Shown: positions 18,220 to 25,839 of the stretch, in pieces
Position numbering within the stretch: position 1 is the first letter of the stretch
Layout: every line of letters starts with the position of its first letter
Source: Ignisphaera sp.
GTDB taxonomy: Archaea > Thermoproteota > Thermoprotei_A > Sulfolobales > Ignisphaeraceae
Assembly (NCBI GenBank): GCA_038831005.1
Contig: JAWBKZ010000004.1
Coordinates: 1-64,000 of the forward strand
Length of the DNA: 64,000 nucleotides
Reading direction: 5' to 3'
Position numbers and translations under genes: made by a program
The notes under the pieces: generated by a model
Database searches by the model: none
Seen by the model: the letters and a program-made list of their open reading frames with translations, nothing else
Told to the model about the DNA's origin: nothing

Positions 18220-19206
18220 ATGAGAAAAATGTTAAAGTACTTAGAACCCATCACGAGACTGTTTCACAATCCTAAAATGAGTATAAAGAAACATTATATG
18301 CCAAAAATAGTGTCACAAAAAGATATAGTAGAGGATCTAACCGAATTAAAGGTAATACCATTTGAAGCTTATTCAGCTCTTTCAAAAGTTATCAATGGTG
18401 ATATTAAGAGCTTTATTGAAGTACATATCGATTCACATGTATGTACACAAATATCGTCTATGTGTAGAGAATATCCATATAGGATTAAGTACCTTATACA
18501 TATGGATCCCGAATATGTGTTATTCTATTCTGAATGTATAGATGTTGAGATAGCCTATTCTATTATTTTTGGTGATATGGTTAAGTATTTTGAGTTTATA
18601 GAAGGATCTAGAAATAATGTTATGTTCCAGTGCGCAGTAATCCCTTCAAACATATTAATGACAGAAGCACTTAGATATACAAACTCTCTAAGAACCTCCA
18701 AAGGTTTAACCATAAAATCTAAACGCTTTCGTGAAATCGTTAAAGAATTGTCAGAAGCTGTAGAGGAGATTACTGAACTTATACTGGTTTTACCATGTAT
18801 TAACGAATTTTCTATATCTGTTATTAACCAATTAATTGATAAAGCACATCATAACGATAACTTTAGAATGTTCATCGCAACTTCAGCACCATCTATATAT
18901 GATGCAAGAAAATGTGGCATAAGCTATAGAAGCTTCTTTATTTCTTACTTGGAGATCATGAATAATGCAAGAGAATTTGATCATATATATCTGTGTAATT
19001 CAGAGGCAAGCAATATCGAAATAGTCATAAATAGAGCTACATATCTATCATCATATGATATAAATCTCAGACCTGAATCAGAATTCATATCAGTACAGAA
19101 TACTTCATTCATTGAAAACTTTATACTCAAGTACTTAAGAGACTGTCTATGTTCATCTAGTTTAGCAAGATATAGAAGAACCGTTTCCCGCTCTAGGTTT
19201 TTGTAG
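18220..19206 (+). CDS. hypothetical protein, divergent partner of 17619-18080
   Basis: The 328-residue protein is soluble, with mixed helix and strand. Residues 165-195 (SKRFREIVKELSEAVEEITE) form a charged helix, after which VINQLIDKAHHNDNFRMFIATSAPSIYDARKCGI resembles a nucleotide-fold strand-loop, but I cannot name a family. Six or more scattered cysteines do not form a CxxC pair. The last 20 codons run into the strong GC-rich hairpin at 19181-19231, so the C-terminus (YRRTVSRSRFL) is encoded by the hairpin. Its true end or expression may be shaped by that structure. Confidence 0.6.
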   Translation: MRKMLKYLEPITRLFHNPKMSIKKHYMPKIVSQKDIVEDLTELKVIPFEAYSALSKVINGDIKSFIEVHIDSHVCTQISSMCREYPYRIKYLIHMDPEYVLFYSECIDVEIAYSIIFGDMVKYFEFIEGSRNNVMFQCAVIPSNILMTEALRYTNSLRTSKGLTIKSKRFREIVKELSEAVEEITELILVLPCINEFSISVINQLIDKAHHNDNFRMFIATSAPSIYDARKCGISYRSFFISYLEIMNNAREFDHIYLCNSEASNIEIVINRATYLSSYDINLRPESEFISVQNTSFIENFILKYLRDCLCSSSLARYRRTVSRSRFL

Positions 19207-19379
19207 GTTTTCCTAGGGCGGGTCATCACGGTTTCCCTGAGCCCCCTCCCCACGGTCTGCCATGGGTCTCGGAAACCCAGGGTCACCAAAACCTTTTAAG
19301 CACCTAGGGTTTATAAACCTTGTCCAATCTGATCGCATCAAGAGCTCTAGGCATCCTAGAGAGACCTACAAAAACCTAG
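19181..19379 (-). ncRNA. candidate structured RNA in a GC-rich island
   Basis: In an AT-rich genome, 51 of the 80 bases at 19211-19290 are G or C, the usual sign of a structured RNA in a hyperthermophile. Two adjacent stems can be drawn. One is 19187-19197 with 19212-19222 (11 pairs, one G-T), extended by 19181-19184 with 19228-19231. The other is 19231-19236 with 19271-19276, extended by 19239-19244 with 19264-19270. On the minus strand the first stem has an asymmetric GATGA/AA internal loop resembling a kink-turn. A TATA-like GTTTATAAAC (19309-19318) sits about 25 bases ahead of the island for minus-strand transcription. A perfect 16-bp inverted repeat (19193-19208 and 19364-19379) flanks everything. 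I could not match RNase P RNA, SRP RNA or tRNA. Strand and ends are inferred. Confidence 0.45.
19193..19379. repeat. perfect 16-bp inverted repeat flanking the GC island
   Basis: CTAGGTTTTTGTAGGT at 19193-19208 is the exact reverse complement of ACCTACAAAAACCTAG at 19364-19379, 155 bases apart. Next to the right arm, 19345-19351 and 19355-19361 form another perfect 7-bp hairpin with a 3-base loop. The arms could be a long-range RNA closing stem or the ends of a small mobile element. Confidence 0.8.
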
Positions 19380-19414
19380 CACACTAAAACAGTTGCACAC
19401 CCTAAAATCAGATT

Positions 19415-20548
19415 CTAATTCATAGGGACCATTTTAACCATTGTCCTTGATGTATAGGATATTGTTAGCTTAGCAATAGCAAATACCTTTGTTGATCCTC
19501 TAAGCCCTTCTACAATTATGTGATCATTTCTAATATCTATACACTTGTACTTCAATCCTATAAAATCTAAGTATTCAGCAATATCGTTATGGTTAACATC
19601 ATATCTCTTTCTACTATTTCCACAAGGACCTAGAGAACACATGAAACAATAATCGTTATGCGAATCTACGTTAGCCATACACGCCGTCCTAAAGAATTTT
19701 GCACCATAATCTCGAGCTTTTTTCTCGATAATGCTAACAATATCGTCTACCTTTATAGAGATCTGCTGAGACATGGTTTTAGGTGTTTTAGGAAGCCTCA
19801 TAGTTATCTCGCTTATATCTATACCCTTATTCTTCAATCTATGGAGGATCTGTTGCGTTACTCTTAATGAACCACAAACTACTCCTCGAATTCTGTGTTC
19901 TACACCTAGTTCTATTATTTTATCTATTTCTTTGTCTGTAACCCCTGGTATGATAGGTCTAATAAACAGATAAACAGATAACCCTGCTCGCGAGGCTACT
20001 GCTACACCGTTGAGTCTATTCATAGGTTCTGGAGCACGAGTCTCTAAGATCTTTGACTTACCTATGGTAGTTAATGTAACCAATATACTTATACAAGGTT
20101 CAGCATGTTTTAATCCCCTAGCTAGAGCTTCATCTATAACACACTTAGTTGATACTTGTGATGGCAGTGAGAGCCATTTATACACGTTCTCTATATAAGC
20201 TAGCGCGAGATTTTTTGTTTTAGGTAAAAATGGTTCTGTTACCGATCCATATGCAACAAACGTTTTTTGAGGTATAACGTAGGGATTTATAGATAGAGAA
20301 TATACCATCTCCAGGGGTTCTAGGGGGTATGGTTCAACCTTTACCGGTAAACCCATGTCATATATATAGCAATAGGAGCAAACATAACTACAACCAATAC
20401 CTGTATGAATTGTTATTCCACAAGGTCTAGGCATCCTCTTGCTATGATGATCTCTTTCAGCTCTCTCTATAGACTCCCTACTTAATAGTTCACTTAATTT
20501 GGCAGATATTCGTTTCTTCTCCTCTATGAGTCTGAGTATTTTTCCCAT
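19415..20548 (-). CDS. radical SAM protein, SplB (spore photoproduct lyase)-like
   Basis: The 377-residue protein has the radical SAM cluster CSYVCSYC (CxxxCxxC) within GIGCSYVCSYCYIYDMG at about residue 50. YGSVTEPFLPKTKN and RPIIPGVTDKEIDKII, typical of the SplB/COG1533 group, follow. A second cysteine-rich region near the C-terminus (CMANVDSHNDYCFMCSLGPC) suggests an additional Fe-S cluster. Archaeal members are not photoproduct lyases for spores; the substrate is unknown. Divergent from the aminopeptidase at 20617, with 68 bases between the starts. Confidence 0.8.
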   Translation of the reverse strand: MGKILRLIEEKKRISAKLSELLSRESIERAERDHHSKRMPRPCGITIHTGIGCSYVCSYCYIYDMGLPVKVEPYPLEPLEMVYSLSINPYVIPQKTFVAYGSVTEPFLPKTKNLALAYIENVYKWLSLPSQVSTKCVIDEALARGLKHAEPCISILVTLTTIGKSKILETRAPEPMNRLNGVAVASRAGLSVYLFIRPIIPGVTDKEIDKIIELGVEHRIRGVVCGSLRVTQQILHRLKNKGIDISEITMRLPKTPKTMSQQISIKVDDIVSIIEKKARDYGAKFFRTACMANVDSHNDYCFMCSLGPCGNSRKRYDVNHNDIAEYLDFIGLKYKCIDIRNDHIIVEGLRGSTKVFAIAKLTISYTSRTMVKMVPMN

Positions 20549-20616
20549 GTCTATTATCCTACGTATTCATTAAATGAGGATCTACTTCATTTATATTTCT
20601 CCAAGAAACTAAAAAT

Positions 20617-21735
20617 ATGTTGAACGTGATCGATATGTGGAATAAATATGCGAAACTTATAGTTGATTATTGTGTGAATATCGGGAAACTGGACGAGGTT
20701 GTGATAATATCGTCTGTAGAGGCTTATCCCCTAGTTATTGAGTTGTATAAAGAGGCAATTAAACGTGGAGCCCATCCTAGGTTTTTACTTAGCGATGATA
20801 CAATGTCTGAGATATTCTATAAGTATGCACCTACGGAACTTCTAGAATATTCATCACCTATAGATAAGTTCATTATGGAAAATATCGATGTAAGAATATC
20901 AATACTTTCACCAACACATACTAAGCCTTTAATGAACATCGATCCTGAGAGAAGGAAGATTAGAGAAAAAGCACTTAAAGAACTTAAACAGATATTTATG
21001 AATAGAGAAGCTAGTGGAGAACTTAGATGGGTTGTAGCGGCTTATCCAACAAAAGCTATGGCTCAAGAAGCAGGCATGGGTATCATAGAATTTGAGGAAT
21101 TTGTTATTAAAGCTGTTAAACTTTATGAAGAAGACCCGGTTAAAGCATGGATTGAACAAGCAAATAATCAAAATAAGGTGATAAAGCTTCTCTCTAGAGT
21201 TGATGAACTTAGATTCGTATCTAAAGATACTGATCTAGTTGTTAAAGTTGGAGGTAGAACGTGGATTAACGACGACGGTAAAAACAATATGCCTGGAGGA
21301 GAGGTATTCACAGCTCCTCATGAAGATAGTGCCGAAGGATATATAACCTTCACGTATCCTGCTATTTATGGTGGCGTAGAAGTTGAAGGAATAAGACTAA
21401 GGTTTAGGAATGGTAATGTTATTGATGCTTATGCTGTGAAGGGAGATGAATTCTTAAAGAAGATTCTAGAAGTAGATGAGGGTGCAAAGAAAATAGGGGA
21501 ACTAGCATTTGGTTTAAATTATAGTATAGATAGATTCACCAAACAGATACTGTTTGATGAAAAAATTGGTGGAACAATTCACATCGCACTAGGTTCTGCT
21601 TACTTAAGAACTGGTGGAAGAAATGTATCTGCCATACATTGGGACATGATAAAGGATATGAAGGATGGCCTAGTTTATGTTGATGGAGATCTGGTATACA
21701 AGAACGGTAAATTTATTATAGATGATGTAGTGTAA
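20617..21735 (+). CDS. M29-family leucyl aminopeptidase (thermophilic AmpS/AmpT type)
   Basis: The 372-residue metallopeptidase belongs to family M29. Family blocks are visible: the N-terminal substrate-entrance domain (YPLVIELYKEAIKRGAHP), MPGGEVFTAPHEDSAEGYITF with the metal-binding Glu and His, ELAFGLNYSID, and GTIHIALGSAYLRTGGRN. The final HWDMIKDMKDG carries the last metal ligands. It cleaves N-terminal residues from peptides in the cytosol. Length is normal for the family (370-410). The alkyltransferase gene begins four bases after its stop, so the two are probably cotranscribed. Confidence 0.92.
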   Translation: MLNVIDMWNKYAKLIVDYCVNIGKLDEVVIISSVEAYPLVIELYKEAIKRGAHPRFLLSDDTMSEIFYKYAPTELLEYSSPIDKFIMENIDVRISILSPTHTKPLMNIDPERRKIREKALKELKQIFMNREASGELRWVVAAYPTKAMAQEAGMGIIEFEEFVIKAVKLYEEDPVKAWIEQANNQNKVIKLLSRVDELRFVSKDTDLVVKVGGRTWINDDGKNNMPGGEVFTAPHEDSAEGYITFTYPAIYGGVEVEGIRLRFRNGNVIDAYAVKGDEFLKKILEVDEGAKKIGELAFGLNYSIDRFTKQILFDEKIGGTIHIALGSAYLRTGGRNVSAIHWDMIKDMKDGLVYVDGDLVYKNGKFIIDDVV

Positions 21736-21739
21736 CCTT

Positions 21740-22096
21740 ATGTCTTTTCACGTAATAGAGCTCAAAAAAGGAAGTATTCATATCCGTAAAGCAGACTATA
21801 GTGATTTAAAGGAACTGGTATACATATTGGTTCAGCTTATTCCTATAGGTTATGGTATAACCTATGGCGATATAGCTAAAGCGCTTAAAATATCTCCTAG
21901 ACTTGTTGGCAAGATATTGATGGAAAATACTAAGCCTATTATCATACCATGTCATAGGGTAATCGGTATAAGAAGTATTGGTGGCTATACTGTTATGGGA
22001 AAGAGAGCTGACGGACTGAAGAAGAAGTTGTTGAGTTTAGAATCTAAAGGAGATCTGAAAAGATTTAATCTAACTGGTTATCTAGGTATCAAGTGA
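21740..22096 (+). CDS. ogt: O6-methylguanine-DNA methyltransferase (short form)
   Basis: It repairs O6-alkylguanine by transferring the alkyl group to its own Cys. The 118-residue protein contains YGITYGDIAKALKISPRLVG (DNA-binding helix-turn-helix with the Arg finger region) and the active-site PCHRVIG, then GGYTVMGKRADGL. The usual N-terminal ribonuclease-H-like domain is nearly absent; most archaeal Ogt proteins have 150-175 residues. It keeps the catalytic Cys, so it should not be an alkyltransferase-like (ATL) protein. Starts four bases after the aminopeptidase stop. Confidence 0.88.
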   Translation: MSFHVIELKKGSIHIRKADYSDLKELVYILVQLIPIGYGITYGDIAKALKISPRLVGKILMENTKPIIIPCHRVIGIRSIGGYTVMGKRADGLKKKLLSLESKGDLKRFNLTGYLGIK

Positions 22097-22215
22097 GTAA
22101 GTTGCATTAAAGGAGTCATCAGTTATCCTGTATACTAAGAAAGAATGCATAGATTATCTATATAAGAACATCTGCAGAGATTTTTTGCCTCACTAAATTC
22201 ATTTTAGTTAAACCA

Positions 22216-22246
22216 TTTATAAGATTTCCTACTCAGTATCAAGAGG
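22216..22246 (+). promoter_or_regulatory. TATA box and ribosome binding site for 22258
   Basis: TTTATAAG at 22216-22223 and GAGGG at about 22243-22246 precede ATG 22258. This gives the threonine-synthase-like gene its own promoter after a 161-base gap from ogt. Confidence 0.5.
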
Positions 22247-22257
22247 GTATCAACAGT

Positions 22258-23661
22258 ATGCTTAACCTTGTTTGCTCTATATGCGGAAAAGAATATGATA
22301 ATATTATATTGAAGTTATGTAGAGGCTGTGGTTCTCCTTTATTTTTCGTATACGATATCGGTAGAGAGAAATTCAGGGAATACCTTGATAGTGCTCTCAA
22401 TCTGTTTGTAGAAGGTGTATGGAGTTATCGTCGCTTATTACCAACAAGAGATGCTGGTGTAAGTCTAGGAGAGGGATGGACTCCTTTAATAGAAGCCAAG
22501 AACATGTGTGAGAAACTAGGCATTAAGATTTACATAAAGAATGAATCGCTTAACCCAAATAATACGTTTATTGATCGCGGAGCTGCCGTTGATGTACAAT
22601 TTGCATATGAAAATAAATTCAAATCATTAGTTACAGCCTCGCCTGGCGACTACTCTATCTCTATAGCCTCATATGCATGTGTACGAGGCATAGAAACATC
22701 ACATTTCATACCTAGAAACATTGAATCTTGGAAAGTATATAGACTTGCCCTAACAAATACATCAATAGTCTTTACCGAGAACTATGGTAAAGCCCTAGAT
22801 AAGGCTATAAAACAGTCTACTCAGAAAAATCATTATCTATCCATACCACTTTCACCAACAGTTATCGATGGCTATAGAACCATTGTGTTTGAAATTCTAT
22901 CTATACTTAAAGATGATGTTGATTGGATTTCAATACCTGTAGGCGATGGTGTTCTAGCATCAGCCATATACAAAGGTGTTAATGAAGTTAGCGAGAATTT
23001 ATGTATTGAATCGCCAAAGATACTCCTAACCAAAGTAAGATACATTAATGAAGAAAGCTTGCTTGATGAGATGTCGAAGACTATGTTATCTGAACTAGCT
23101 ATTGAAAAACCGTTAGCTTCAAAACTTATTCAAAGGATCTTGAATATGGGTATTATGGTGGAAGTTGACGAGAACGATATACTTAGAGCCTTATACATGC
23201 TTATTACTGAAGAAGGGGTATTTGTAGATCCTGTAGGTGTAGCTAGTTTAGCAGGTGTGGTTAAGGCAATTGAGAACGGCGTTATTAGTGTCAATGAGAG
23301 AGTCGTTACGGTACTTAGTGGTAGTCCATCGAAAGATCCTTACGTACTGTATAGAATTCTTTCAAATAATACAAACATAAAGAATGATATTAGATACCTA
23401 ATAAAGAGAGAAGATATTTATATAAATGAAATCCGAAGAGAAATCCTTAGGATTCTCTATGAATTAGGCGAAATCCATATGTATGGTATATGGAGAGAAC
23501 TTAGGAAAAGAGGATACGTACTAACTCTTCAAACACTATATCATCATGTAAAATACCTAGAGAATCTGGGTTTAGTAAAGGTTATTGGTAAAGACGGTAG
23601 AAGAATCTTATACATGATAACTGAAATTGGTTTAGAAATATTATCTAAGGTTTCATCATAG
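22258..23661 (+). CDS. threonine synthase homologue lacking the PLP lysine, fused to a winged helix
   Basis: The 467-residue protein has three parts. Residues 1-35 form a zinc ribbon with two Cys pairs (CSICG and CRGCG), as in archaeal threonine synthase. Residues 60-370 form a fold-type II PLP-enzyme domain with GEGWTPLIEAKNM and the phosphate-loop strand IPVGDGVLASAIYKG. Residues 385-465 form a winged helix (ILRILYELGEIHMYGIWREL, then TLYHHVKYLENLGLVKVIG). In threonine synthase the PLP Schiff-base Lys lies in NPTGSFKDRG; here the segment is NPNNTFIDRG with an Ile codon (ATT). The SSGN loop that contacts the PLP hydroxyl is SPGD. So it probably does not bind PLP covalently. I infer a ligand-sensing transcription regulator or pseudoenzyme rather than an enzyme. 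Confidence 0.8.
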   Translation: MLNLVCSICGKEYDNIILKLCRGCGSPLFFVYDIGREKFREYLDSALNLFVEGVWSYRRLLPTRDAGVSLGEGWTPLIEAKNMCEKLGIKIYIKNESLNPNNTFIDRGAAVDVQFAYENKFKSLVTASPGDYSISIASYACVRGIETSHFIPRNIESWKVYRLALTNTSIVFTENYGKALDKAIKQSTQKNHYLSIPLSPTVIDGYRTIVFEILSILKDDVDWISIPVGDGVLASAIYKGVNEVSENLCIESPKILLTKVRYINEESLLDEMSKTMLSELAIEKPLASKLIQRILNMGIMVEVDENDILRALYMLITEEGVFVDPVGVASLAGVVKAIENGVISVNERVVTVLSGSPSKDPYVLYRILSNNTNIKNDIRYLIKREDIYINEIRREILRILYELGEIHMYGIWRELRKRGYVLTLQTLYHHVKYLENLGLVKVIGKDGRRILYMITEIGLEILSKVSS

Positions 23662-23671
23662 GTGGTGATAA

Positions 23672-24412
23672 GTGGTACATGTAGTGTTTTTAGGTGTAGG
23701 TGGATGGATTTCAGAGCCGTTCCTAGGATACACTTCATTAATTATTGAATCCGGAGATAAAAGAATTCTCATCGAGGCTGGTGAAGGTACTTACAGATCT
23801 TTAAGACAATGCGGCTATGACATCACAGACATAGATTTAATTGCTATCACACATAAACATGGTGACCATATCCTAGGTATACCCACATTAGTCTTGATGG
23901 CTCTTCATAAAGGTAGAAAGAATATAGAAATAATATCTATATATGATGTTATAGAGTCTCTAAAGATGCTCTTCAACAGTGTTGGTATGGGGTATCTTGT
24001 TGATTATGTAAAGTTTACGGAAATTCGACCAGGAGATAGTGTACATCGTTACCAGTTTGTACTGAACTCTATAGAAGCTCTGCATACTGTTCAAGCTATT
24101 TCCATTAAAGTAAATGTTGACAATAAATGCATAGCTTTTAGTGGTGATACCATCTATAACCCGCTATTGATAGATTTTGTTAAGAACTGTGATGTCCTTA
24201 TACATGAGGTCTCTAGTTATAGTGATGTTGTGCATAATTATGGGCATAGTAGCTATAGAGATGCCATACATTTAGCTTCCAAAGCCGGTATCAAGATCCT
24301 TGTTCCTATACACTTTTACAGATTGCCATTACCTATAGATCTAAGTCTTTTTGAAAATATCGAAGAGATGCAGATTTTCGTACCATCGCCTTGTACTGTA
24401 CTAGAGCTGTAG
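23672..24412 (+). CDS. metallo-beta-lactamase-fold hydrolase, RNase Z-like
   Basis: The 246-residue protein contains the metal motif THKHGDHILG (HxHxDH), the preceding TSLIIESGDKRILIEAGEGT, the Asp strand IAFSGDTIYNP, and the later His HNYGHSSYRDAI and VPIHFYR. These are arranged as in the tRNase Z/ElaC branch, but it is shorter than tRNase Z (about 300 residues) and lacks an obvious exosite arm. It might process RNA or hydrolyse a small substrate. It starts at GTG 23672, ten bases after the threonine-synthase-like stop and behind GGTGGTGAT, so the two are probably one transcript. Confidence 0.78.
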   Translation: MVHVVFLGVGGWISEPFLGYTSLIIESGDKRILIEAGEGTYRSLRQCGYDITDIDLIAITHKHGDHILGIPTLVLMALHKGRKNIEIISIYDVIESLKMLFNSVGMGYLVDYVKFTEIRPGDSVHRYQFVLNSIEALHTVQAISIKVNVDNKCIAFSGDTIYNPLLIDFVKNCDVLIHEVSSYSDVVHNYGHSSYRDAIHLASKAGIKILVPIHFYRLPLPIDLSLFENIEEMQIFVPSPCTVLEL

Positions 24413-24474
24413 AAGTTATAATGTAGATAGCTTTATTTATTCGGCTCAACGCATATGTGTATAGGGTAATTTTA

Positions 24475-25812
24475 ATGAATAGAATAGAAAAACTGTTGAT
24501 AGCTAATAGAGGAGAAATAGCTATCAGAATTATAAGAACGTGTCGAAAACTTGGAATAAAAACGGTGGCTATTTACACAAAACCAGATTCAAATGCTATG
24601 CACACTAAATTAGCTGATGAAGTTTATTTTCTTGGCTCTGATCCTTACTCATATCTTGATGTAGATAAGATTATCTCAATAGCTAAAAAGAGTAATGCTT
24701 CAGCTATCCACCCTGGCTATGGATTTCTTTCAGAGACCTCTATATTTGCTAAAGCGGTTGAAGATAGCGGCATAGTCTGGATAGGACCACCATCTAAAGT
24801 TATAGAGCTGTTGGAATCAAAATCCATGGTTAGAGCAATTGCTTATAAACTCAATATACCAGTGGTTCCTGGATCATTAGAACCTGTAGATATGGCCCAA
24901 GCAAAAAGAATAGCTGAAGAGATAGGTTATCCCATATTCATAAAAGCCGATAGAGGAGGTGGTGGTAGAGGTATAAGACTAGTTAATAGTCTAGAACAAT
25001 TAGAGAAGTTATTCGATATAGCTGTTGAAGAAATGAAATCGTCATTCAGATCTAACAAAGTGTATGTGGAGAAATATATTCCGTATGCACGTCATATAGA
25101 GCTACAGATTTTAGCCGACATCCACGGGAATATCGTTGCTCTAGGAGAGAGAGAATGTAGTATTCAACGAAGATACCAGAAGGTTGTTGAAGAAGCTCCA
25201 TCACCTATCGTCACCCACGAAGATCGCGAGAGACTTTATGAATATGCTATTAAATTTATGAAGCATATTGGTTATGTAAATGCTGGAACCATGGAATTCC
25301 TTAGAGATTGTAATGGAAACTTCTATCTTATTGAGGTTAATAAGAGAATACAGGTAGAGCACCCCGTTACGGAAATGGTTACAGGTATTGATATAGTTGA
25401 ACAGCAGATAAGGATAGCTGAAGGAAGAGAGCTCGAAATAAAGAGTAACGTATATAAATTCAATGGCCATGCGATAGAGGTTAGAATATATGCTGAAGAT
25501 TTTGAGAAAGGAATGCCATCGCCAGGTACAGTAAGTTATGTTGAGTTTCCAAATATTGAAGGCATAAGGATTGACCATATGCTTGAGCCTGGGACTTTCA
25601 TACCACCTTTCTATGACCCCATGATAGCTAAGGTTATAGCAATAAGTTCCGATAGATATGGAGCTATTACGAAACTTGTTGAAGCTCTTAAAATGTTTAG
25701 AATAGAAGGAGTTAAAACCTCTATCCCTATAGCTTTAAAGATATTGACATCAAGAGAATTTGTTGAAGGCAATATCCATGTCGAAATCTATGATAAACTT
25801 GTTTACACGTAA
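24475..25812 (+). CDS. biotin carboxylase subunit (acyl-CoA or pyruvate carboxylase)
   Basis: It carboxylates biotin on a carrier protein with ATP and bicarbonate. The protein is about 445 residues, a normal length. It starts with KLLIANRGEIAIRIIRTCR and has AIHPGYGFLSE, the ATP-grasp glycine loop RGGGGRGIRLV, ECSIQRRYQKVVEEAP, and the catalytic block EVNKRIQVEHPVTEMVTG. The C-terminal domain with HAIEVRIYAED is complete. The frame extends to 24457; I prefer ATG 24475 (MNRIEKLLIANRG) because it fits the family start. No biotin carrier or carboxyltransferase gene is adjacent, and the only biotin ligase trace in this window is the dead copy at 1832. Confidence 0.93.
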   Translation: MNRIEKLLIANRGEIAIRIIRTCRKLGIKTVAIYTKPDSNAMHTKLADEVYFLGSDPYSYLDVDKIISIAKKSNASAIHPGYGFLSETSIFAKAVEDSGIVWIGPPSKVIELLESKSMVRAIAYKLNIPVVPGSLEPVDMAQAKRIAEEIGYPIFIKADRGGGGRGIRLVNSLEQLEKLFDIAVEEMKSSFRSNKVYVEKYIPYARHIELQILADIHGNIVALGERECSIQRRYQKVVEEAPSPIVTHEDRERLYEYAIKFMKHIGYVNAGTMEFLRDCNGNFYLIEVNKRIQVEHPVTEMVTGIDIVEQQIRIAEGRELEIKSNVYKFNGHAIEVRIYAEDFEKGMPSPGTVSYVEFPNIEGIRIDHMLEPGTFIPPFYDPMIAKVIAISSDRYGAITKLVEALKMFRIEGVKTSIPIALKILTSREFVEGNIHVEIYDKLVYT

Positions 25813-25839
25813 AATCAGTTCTTTAGCACCTCATACAAA

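Noticed and set aside
18981-19289. 102-codon minus-strand frame across the GC-rich island
   Set aside because: It is antisense to a longer gene and owes its openness to the hairpin region; the protein has no recognisable features.
19181-19290. tRNA, SRP RNA or RNase P RNA in the GC-rich island
   Set aside because: I looked for the T-loop consensus, the SRP helix 8 motif and the conserved RNase P GAGGAAAGUCC and ACAGAA blocks on both strands, and none is present.
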